Shown here: positions 55,121 through 64,000 of the stretch, one piece after another
Layout of the letters: each line of letters opens with the position of its first letter
Position numbering within the stretch: position 1 is the first letter of the stretch
Assembly (NCBI GenBank): GCA_005765155.1
Contig: VCCP01000003.1
Location: 3,286,001-3,350,000 of the forward strand
Length of the DNA: 64,000 bases
From: Zelopaecilomyces penicillatus
Taxonomy: Eukaryota > Ascomycota > Sordariomycetes > Hypocreales > Pseudodiploosporaceae
Direction: 5' to 3'
Position numbers and translations under genes: made by a program
The notes under the pieces: model-generated
What the model saw: the letters and a program-made list of their open reading frames with translations, nothing else
Told to the model about the DNA's origin: nothing
The model's database searches: none

Positions 55121-58100
55121 ATGTCGGGCACACTTCCTGTGCGGACGTCAAGACGCGTCGCAACAAGGCGCAATGCTGTCGTGGACTCTGACGATGAGGA
55201 CGAGATATCGAACACAACAAAGACATCTCAAAATGATGAGCAAACCTTGACCCCCGAACCAGCAAAGCCTGTCACACGCCAAACTCGCAGTGGACGAAGA
55301 CCAGCATCAATCACGCCCACGCCCACGCCCACCCCTCCCGCTGCTCCTCGACCCCGTGGACGGCCCAAGAGGGTTTCTGCTGTCACTTCTGATTCCACAG
55401 TCGTTTCTAATTCCACAGCCATCGAGGAGCCAAGCCAGGTGATAGAAGCGGACGAAACCATGAAGACAGAAATCATTAAAGAAGAGGACATTAGTGAGGC
55501 CTCCGCGATCATGCCACCCCCAATCAGGAAGCGCAACAGCACAGCTCCTCGAAGCTCGCGAAATTCCTTGGCCAGTGTCGCGCCAGAAATATCACCACCG
55601 ACTCCGAAGCGGCAACCTAGCCCGGATTCATCTCAGGTTACCGGCTCTCCCCTTGCGGACATTACGACATCGAGTATCAATACATCCACAGTAGACAATA
55701 CCCAGGCCACAGTCAAACCCATGAAATCGATGGATACGTTTATGGAACGACCTCTCGATATTGTTCTCAAGTCCCGCACTGTCACAATACCGGCTGTAGA
55801 GGATATGGCCCCGAAGCCTCGCATCGTTCTGACATACTTGATTCTTACCAACTTTAAAAGTTATGCTGGTCGACAGGAAGTTGGCCCCTTCCACGCCTCC
55901 TTCTCGTCTGTTGTTGGGCCTAACGGCTCTGGGAAATCCAATGTTATAGACTCTCTTCTGTTTGTCTTTGGTTTCCGAGCAAGCAAAATGCGACAGGGTA
56001 AAATATCTGCGTTGATCCATAACTCTGCGCAATACCCCAGCCTAGAGTACTGCGAGGTTGCTGTTCATTTCCAAGAGGTGATGGATCAAGTAAGTGTGGC
56101 TCTGTTTGGGGGGGGATCTGGCTTGCCAATGAATACTAACCATCTCGGCAGCCTGACGGCAGTCATGTGGTGATTCCCAACTCTGAACTAATTATATCCC
56201 GAAAAGCCTTCCGAAACAACTCCAGCAAGTATTACATTAATCTAAAGGAGTCCAACTTTACGACAGTTACGACACTACTTCGTGATCGAGGTGTGGATCT
56301 TGACCATAAACGATTTCTGATTCTTCAAGGCGAGGTCGAGTCAATCGCTCAGATGAAGGCCAAGGCCGGCAACGAGCATGAAGACGGCCTCCTTGAGTAT
56401 CTCGAGGATATCATTGGGACTTCCAGGTATAAGACCCCCATCGAAGAAACCGCGACCGAAGTTGAGACGCTCAATGATATTTGCATGGATAAGAGCGGCC
56501 GTGTGCAGCACGTCGAAAAGGAGAAGCACAGTCTAGAGGAAAAGAAAGACAAGGCTCTAGACTACATTCATGATGAAAACGAACTTACTATGAAACAATC
56601 AGCGCTCTACCAACTCTTCATTCATGAGTGCAATGGTAACATCGAGATCACTGAAGAAGCCATAAATCAGATGCAGTCTCAGCTTGATGCGGAGCTAGAA
56701 AGACATCATGGAGCCAAAGGATTTATCAAAGATCTAAACGACCAGTATGCAAATGGTAGCAAAGAATTTGATAGACAGTCGAAGCAAGCCCAGGCTTTAG
56801 TTAAAGAGATGGCCAAGTTCGAACAAGAGCGTGTTAAATTCGACGAGAAGAAAAAGTTTCTGGAAGACAAGAAAAAGAAGTTGGAGAAAACCATCAGCAC
56901 CGCCGAGGCATCCTCAGTTGAGGCTGATGAGACCATTGAGCAGTGCGGTGCTGATATTGAATCTCGCGCACAAGAGGTTGCCAGTCTTGAGGAACAGGTC
57001 AAGGTTGAAGAGTCTGAGCTTGCCAAGATTCGGGACAGCCTGAAAGGGAAAACCCAAGCATTTTCGGATCAGATCGCCGCCAAACAAAAGGCACTGGAGC
57101 CCTGGATGGAGAAAATCAATCAGAAGCAGTCAGCTATAGCTGTTGCAGAAAGTGAAGTGAATATCCTAAAGGAAAAGGCCAACGCTGGTGCCGTGGCTCT
57201 CCGAGAGCTTGAGGGGAAGATCTCATCCATTGAGGAAAGCAAGGCAGCCAAACTCGAAGAGCTTAAGATTTGCGAGGTTGAAAAAATGGAACTGTTAAAG
57301 GAAGCCGACAAGATGAATGAGGAATTGCAGATCCTTTCCCAGCAAGAGCCAAAAATACGCTCAAAAATTTCGAACTCGCGACAAAAGGCCGATGAAGCGC
57401 GCTCAAGTCTTGCGAGCACACAGTCAAGAGGCACCGTTTTAGCTGCTCTCATGCGCATGAAAGAATCCGGCCGCATTGACGGGTTCCAGGGCAGGCTTGG
57501 GAATCTTGGTACTATTGACGAAAAATACGACGTAGCAATATCCACTGCCTGTGGTGCTCTCGACAATTTTGTCACCGAGACAGTTGACGCTGGTCAGCAA
57601 TGTATTGAGTACCTACGAAAGAACAACTTGGGCCGTGGAAATTTCATCTGTTTAGACAAACTCAGATCACGCGACCTATCTCCCATCCAGACACCCGAAA
57701 ATGCGCCTCGTTTGTTTGACCTTGTGAAGGCCCAGGAGGACAAATTCCGCCCTGCTTTCTACCACGCCATGCAAGATACTTTGGTCGCCAAGGATCTTGC
57801 CCAGGCCAACCGCATAGCCTATGGCGCCAAGAGATGGCGAGTCGTGACAATTGACGGCGAACTCATCGATAAATCCGGTACTATGTCAGGAGGTGGCAGC
57901 ACAGTGAAGAGGGGTCTCATGTCATCTAAATTGGCTTCAGACACGACAAAGGAGCACGTGGCGAAGCTGGAGGAAGATCGAGATTCATGGGAAACAAAGT
58001 TTCAGGAGTTCCAAGAGTATCAACGAGAATGTGAAGGCCGACTACGCACAGTGAATGAGCAAATCCCTCAGCTAGACACCAAAATGCAGAAGATAGGGTT

Positions 58101-59839
58101 GGAGGTGGAAAGTGCTACCCGGAATCTGGCTGATATTCAACGTCGTATCAAGGAGGTTAGCAAGGAACACCAGCCTAGCGCCTCTGATTCGAGCCGGATC
58201 GCAGCACTGGAAAAAGAAATAATGAAGCTCACTTCCGAGATCGAAAAGATCCATGGGGAGACCGCTAGTGTCGAAGAGGAGATCAAAGCACTGCAAGACA
58301 AGATCATGGAAGTTGGAGGTGAAAGGCTTCGTGCTCAGCGCGTCAAAGTTGATTCTATCAAGGATGAAATTACATCACACAGTGAAGAGATATCCGAGGC
58401 CGAAGTCCGAAAAGTCAAGGCTGAAAAACTCAAGATCAAGCTTGAGAAAGACCAAGCCAAGGCCGCGAAGGAACGCGACGCTGCTACTCATGATCTTGAG
58501 AAACTCGAGAATGACATTGATAATCAAGGAGAGAATGCAGAGGAGCTGAAGGCTCGTGTGGACGAAGTTGAGGAAGCTCTAGCTGCTCAGAAGGAGCAGC
58601 TCAAGACTCTCAAGAATGAGCTTGATGAGAAAATGACTGAGCTGAACGAAACACGGGCAGTGGAGATTGAGATGAGAAACAAGCTCGAAGAGAATCAGAA
58701 AGTCCTTACAGAGAACCAGAAACGCCTTCGATACTGGGACGATAAGCTCAACAAGCTGGTGCTTCAAAATGTCGATGATCTCATTGGCGGCCCGACATTG
58801 AAGCCCTCCGAGCCCGAGAAGCACGATGAAAATGAGACTGCACCAACGGACGAAGACACGGACATGGCCGATGCGTCCGCTGAGGATAGTGAAATGACCG
58901 ACGCCCCTACAGAGCCTCCCAACGAGGCGGATAGGAGTGTTGTTAGCCAGCCAAACGAGTTGCCCCGATATACGCCTGATGAGCTCGCCGACATGAGCAA
59001 GGAAACTTTGAAGGGCGAGATCGCGGCACTTGAGGAGAAGACGCAGAATGTCAATGTGGACCTCGGCGTACTGGCTGAGTACCGTCGTAGAGTAGAAGAA
59101 CATGCTGCCCGATCATCCGACCTGCAATCCGCTATTGCTCAGCGAGACGCTGCAAAGAAGCGATGTGACGATATGCGCCGTTTGCGACTAGAAGGTTTCA
59201 TGGAAGGCTTCAGCGCCATCTCACTCCGTCTCAAAGAGATGTATCAAATGATCACCATGGGCGGCAATGCCGAACTGGAACTTGTGGACAGTTTGGATCC
59301 GTTCAGTGAAGGCATCTTATTTAGCGTCATGCCTCCCAAAAAGAGCTGGAAGAACATTGGTAACCTGTCAGGTGGTGAGAAGACCTTAAGCAGTCTTGCA
59401 CTGGTATTTGCGTTGCATCATTACAAGCCCACGCCTCTATATGTCATGGACGAGATCGACGCTGCGCTAGATTTCCGAAATGTAAGTGCCTTTTTCATCT
59501 CCCTCATTAACAGATATCGCGGTGACACATTGCGTCATTGCTCAATCGATGACTACACCTATCAAAGGTGACTATATGTGGAAGAAGACGTTACTAATAT
59601 CTCAATAGGTCTCCATCGTTGCGAATTACATCAAAGAGCGAACCAAGAACGCACAATTCATTGTCATCTCACTGAGAAATAACATGTTTGAGCTTGCAGC
59701 TCGCCTGATTGGCGTGTACAAGGTCAACCAGATGACGAAAAGTGTTACGATAGAGAACAGAGACTTTATCGAACGACCACAGCCCGCACCGCAAAAGGCA
59801 ATAGGGGTCGGTCACACCACAACATTAGCGCTTCGGTAG
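55121..59839 (+). CDS. SMC4: condensin subunit SMC4
   Basis: ATPase arm of condensin, which compacts mitotic chromosomes with SMC2 and the CAP subunits. Exons 55121-56089, 56152-59481 and 59609-59839, 1509 aa. The N-terminal 240 residues are disordered, rich in Ser/Thr/Pro/Glu with a TPTPTPTP run. The N-head has Walker A VGPNGSGKSN (about 265) followed by FGFRASKMRQGKIS, typical for SMC4, then FTTVTTLLRDRGVDLDHKRFLILQGEVE. Two long coiled coils flank a hinge near residues 750-900 (GFQGRLGNLGTID, then MSGGGSTVKRG). The C-head has NLSGGEKTLSSLAL (about 1394), Walker B PLYVMDEIDAALD (about 1420) and the terminal IVISLRNNMFELA block. An acidic insertion (DEDTDMADASAEDSEMTD) interrupts the C-terminal coil. 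I chose MSGTLPVRTSRR because the frame upstream has no ATG in good context. Confidence 0.97.
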
Positions 59840-61614
59840 GCAAAGCATAGGTCGGTGGATGAATGATGAAGCGATGATGAGATGTATTTAAACGGGTGTT
59901 CAAGGACAGGGCATATTTTAATTTTCCTTAACTCGAGGTGTCAAAACTATAGCCAAGGCGAAATGGGCATCGCAGGTCTTTGATTAGTTGACTTTAATAT
60001 CCAAGAGAACATAGCGCGGTGCTTTTTGGTTCTGTATAAGAGTCTATTCTTGGTGAGCGCGTATTTTGCACCAGCCTATTATCCTAGATTTTGTGCAAGA
60101 TATACAGTTTTCTTAAGATCAGGAACAGCTAGATGCCTCTGGAATGATATGTGGTGATGTGAGTCCATAACCACATTGGAGGATGAACATGGTGTCTCTT
60201 TCGGCGAAACACATTGTGATCAATGGCTACCTTGCATTTACATAATGCTATATAATTGCATGAACGTTCCAAGGGGGGTCCATCAAGCACTAATTACAAT
60301 GCTCCAAATAATTCACACATCGTGTGCCCGCTCACACTCCTCCTCCTGGCCGCGCAAAGAACAGCCCGCCATACAAATTCTTCGTCTTTTGCCACATCAT
60401 ACAAGGCAATCAATGGAACATGTATACCTTGGTACATGAGGCCTCTGAGACTTTGGACATATTCGCTCATATGGTAGCACAACCAAATCTGGGGACACCT
60501 GGGGTTTGCTCAACCGTTTTTACCACTGTTGGTGATATTACGTCGTCACACAAGATAAAAAGCCTTCAAAAAAGATCCCAATTTCGTCAAATGTATTTCA
60601 ATGAGGCAGTTTGAAGCTCACTAAAGAATTATATGCTCATTACATTCAGCAGGCGAGGCAGTCCGCGTCGAGAAACCAATTATTCTGTACAGGCCTGGAA
60701 ATCTCTCTTCGCACCTGCATCGGATTGGTCAGTGTTCACGATGGCTTGCTTCGTGATCCTCGAAAGAATCGTCTGTCTCACCGTAGCCAAGCCCTTGTCC
60801 CCTGCAGGATGTTCCCGTGGATCTCATGGGTTTGTGCTGTCTGGGTGTGTTGCACACAGATGGCGCAACTGGCCTTTTGTGGTCCTTTTTTGCCAGACGT
60901 AGATATGTGGCTCAGCTCCTTCGTATTTCTGGCAGTCGGTTAGCTAAAAGTGATATATCATAGTTCTTATTTGGTAGCCTGTTCCAAGTAGCAAAGCAAG
61001 GGTACTAGATGAGTTGACCAATAAAGGGGGGTAACGAAGATTACACGCCTCTCAGCTCAGACTTCACTACGGGCCGAGAGGAGCAAACTTCGGCTGGTAG
61101 GGGGCTCCAGTTGGTCAATCCTAACATGGATGTGGCTAAATGTGAGTGTTGTGTTGGCATGCAAAGGAAAAATATTGCCGAAACAGAAACACAACACCGG
61201 CCCCTGATTTTCGACGGCACTAGAGATGGCGTACGAAGAGCCATAGAATTTCAGCTAGAGATTGAATATCTGATGTACTGAGATCTGCCTAACACACCTT
61301 CGGATAATCGGCTTTGTGACTCTTGAGATAGGCCAAACCGGCTGAACTCGGTCATATTCCTCCATCCCCTCGAGTACAGGTCGCTAGCCCATACAGCCAT
61401 GGAGAATAGCACGCGAAGTTGCACAAATCATTGCTCGAGTCATCGTCATGCAGCACAATCTAAACCACTCTTTGGTTTTGGATGAGAAGCAGAACATGAT
61501 GGGACTATATATTCTTTGGCTTCAGCAGACTGTCTTCTCATCGAATCTCGAGCATGCTTCCATAAGAACCACGACTATTCATTCTCTCACAAGTTCACTC
61601 GTTTATTCACCACA
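59840..61614. other. intergenic, 1.8 kb
   Basis: No supported gene; ORFs at 60.2-60.9 kb are overlapping and motif-free. Promoter of the secreted protein lies at the right end. Confidence 0.5.
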
Positions 61615-64000
61615 ATGTGGTTTCTTTTTGTAGCCTGTATTCTTCAGCTTGCATACGCACTGCCTGCAAGCCAGGGATCATCTTCTTGCACTCATGATGC
61701 CCTATTCACCTCCTTGTCCAGAGATGGGTCGTCTTTCTGTTCAAGCTTGTTGAAGAGCCATTGTGACAAAGTATCTACTCCTGCGCCATTCACCAAGTAT
61801 CCATCAACCAAGATTCGATCATATGTAAGCAATTTTACCATTCCCAGTTATAAACACTTCTGCTATTATTATCACAGCTAATGAGTTTAAAGTGCGAGTG
61901 TCTCTCCACGACCTGCGGCCAAACCCCTCTGCCATTGTCAACATCTTCTGGCATAAAAACGGACACTACTTCTACCAATACAGAGTTCACCAGTAATGAT
62001 GGCACCTTGACCGTAAGCAATTCTGCTCCAACGTCCAAATCCTCGGATAGCGGACAAGGTTCAGTGAACCCGACAACCACGGGAATTAGCCCCAGCAGTG
62101 TGCAGTCATCCCATGCCTCGTCCTCCAAAGCTCAGACTACTGTAACCAAGATCAAATTCACAACAAAAGGCTCATTCAAGCAAACAAAGACAAACTCAGA
62201 AAGCCTCTATACCAGCTCGACTGGCGGAGGCTCGACCGGTCTCTCAGGCAGCCCAAGCCTTACTGACACCTCGACAGACTTGCCCTCGACAAGTATCTCG
62301 AATAGTGGTCCAATTTCTAGCTCTGTTTCCGATACTACAGTACAGACTGCCCCATCATCAAGTCATCAGACGGTCATTTCATCTTCAGAACGTCCAAAAG
62401 ATACTTCTTCAATTCGGACATTTACTCCTTCATCAAGATCCAAGTCTGGGAGTTCTACCAAGACCTCGCCAATACTAAACACAACATCATCCGGAATCTC
62501 AAACTCGACGGGCAGCTTTCCATCGGGAATAACTTCTTCAATTCAGTCTCCATCTTCCATCGGTATCAACACAAGCAGCATCGGGTGGAACTCGTCAGCC
62601 TCAGCAACTTCTGGGTCTTCAAAGATTCTAACTTCATCAGAAGACACCACAATTACCCTTCCATCAGCTCCTGGCTCATCTTCCATCTCGCAAAGCACCA
62701 CTGTATCACCATCCTCGGGGTCATGGAGCATTTCCACAAGCACCTCCCCTTCACCTACCTTTCTTACCCCAACTGGAATTACCACTAGCACCCTGTTGTC
62801 AACTGCAACAAGCCATACTCCGTTCCCAGCTGCCAACTTTACCCAAGTAACCCAGAGCGCAGCCATCTCGCAACCAACTTGCTACCAATTGCCCCAGCCC
62901 CAAGGGGGGCTTACACGCCGAGCTCTCCTTCGCAATGCCAATCTAAGAGAACGAAACGCCACCATTCCGTATCCTTACATAGAGTCAGTAGACTGTGAGA
63001 ATGACGGTATTGATCCGCTGTTCTTGACTCTAAGGGACGCTGCAGAGGGTACTCACTACATCGATGTTTCAAACCGGAGCCATATTGCGATTGTGGATTC
63101 TCTCCATAATGTCATGCTCATTGATGCCGCGGGAGTTCATTTCTCTACCAAAAACTGTCGGTACAGCGTATCCATCACAATTCAAGACATGTACTTGCAA
63201 TTGGAGAAACTTTCGGGTCTCAAGTGTTCGGCTAGAACTCATGCGAAGCGTATGGACGACATGGAGTTTTCACAAACTTTGTATCTCCGCGACCAATGTG
63301 GCAATCCAGTCAAGCGAACCGTCCGCCAGTACCCGAAGCTCAAGGTTGGCGACTCGGAATGCAATCCCATTGATGTTAATGAATCACTTGGTCGCTGGAA
63401 CTTCGACTGCGTATTCCCCGGCTCAGACTCTGGCATCAATAAGTGCCAGTGGACGGTCAAGAACGACATTGTTGAGTTTCTTTTTACTGATCCCTTTGGC
63501 GGGGCCTGTCCAGATTTGTCAACTGTCATCACCACTCTAGAAGCCACAGGTCAAGACTTCATCAATCCGGAATCGTTGCGTCAAGCTCTTTACAATCAAG
63601 GGTTAGATGTAGCTCAAAGAGGTGAGGCTGATCTCACTGTCATCTACTATGAACAGCTCTGGGAGATACTGAAACAGGCCTTCTCCAAGAGCCGGACCAA
63701 ACCGCCAGGTATTGCCAGTGCTATAGAGGAGTACATCACCATCTACAATGAATATCGCAATTTCGAGAACGATATTTGCGAGGATCTCCATGCTGGCGAT
63801 ATGCCTTTGAAGCTAAGTCTGCGTGCTGGTGCTACCCGCATCGAAGCCTTGGCAACACTCAATTGGGCACCGACATCTCCTAAGCCGTTTAACGTGACGA
63901 TCCAAGACCCAGGCAAGCAGGCATGTTGTCCTCATGGAGGTGTGGCTAAATCCAACAGCACCGCTGGAACATGTTCGTATCCCGAGAGTGCCCACATTCG
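61615..64000 (+). CDS. large secreted Ser/Thr-rich (mucin-like) protein, 3' partial
   Basis: Starts with a signal peptide (MWFLFVACILQLAYALP). Exon 1 is 61615-61824. Exon 2 starts at 61878 (or 61893, same frame) and stays open to the right edge. Residues about 80-400 are a stalk of Ser/Thr with Gly, Pro and some Asn, fit for heavy O-glycosylation. After QPTCYQLPQPQGGLTRRALL a folded, Cys-containing region begins: ESVDCENDGIDPLFLTLRD, a repeated Cys spacing, FDCVFPGSDSGINKCQWTVKND, and an ICEDLHAG segment, with several N-x-S/T sites. No transmembrane helix seen so far; a GPI signal could lie outside the window. I recognise no enzyme family. A wall or adhesion protein is the likeliest class, by composition only. 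Confidence 0.72.

Noticed and set aside
58579..59103. Long antisense ORF inside SMC4
   Set aside because: Mirror of the coiled-coil codons of SMC4; no independent evidence.

Overview
The window is nuclear DNA of a filamentous ascomycete (Pezizomycotina). Genes are split by short introns (about 50-150 nt) with GTRNGT-like donors, CTAAC-type branch sites and YAG acceptors. There are no operons, and the gene set (COQ1, VMA12, SMC4, ELYS, emopamil-binding sterol isomerase, UNC-93-like and UstYa-like proteins) is typical of that group. A Sordariomycete/Hypocreales source is an inference from protein flavour, not something the sequence proves.

Left part (1-17 kb). After the 3' end of an M3 metallopeptidase comes an accessory block, about 2.5-13.2 kb. 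It holds a secreted protein made of nine 21-residue Pro-rich repeats, a UstYa-like (DUF3328) membrane oxidase with two HxxHC motifs, a DOMON/cytochrome b561 redox protein, a tiny secreted protein, an ER-type prolyl 4-hydroxylase, a decayed protein kinase, and a second, divergent HxxHC protein. Precursor-like repeats, UstYa-type oxidases and a prolyl hydroxylase together look like a ribosomal-peptide (dikaritin-like) pathway. It may be partly decaying: the repeat gene has an in-frame TAG, the hydroxylase has a frameshift and the kinase is broken. An ankyrin protein and two hypothetical proteins follow.

Middle (17-44 kb). A 5.8-kb stretch without recognisable genes precedes a ten-exon MFS sugar transporter. 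After another gap come a full-size (NBD-TMD)x2 ABCG transporter of the YOL075C type, an allantoinase with GATA sites upstream, a poly-Gln hypothetical protein, a BAHD-like acyltransferase interrupted by one in-frame TAG, and the divergent pair COQ1 / VMA12.

Right part (44-64 kb). Here are an ESCO-type zinc-finger protein, an UNC-93-like transporter divergent from a MurQ-GlcNAc kinase fusion, an emopamil-binding sterol isomerase, the divergent nuclear pair ELYS / SMC4, and the 5' part of a large secreted Ser/Thr-rich protein that runs off the window. Most genes here are single-copy housekeeping functions. The accessory interest lies in 2-13 kb, in the acyltransferase, and in the sugar-phosphate fusion enzyme.
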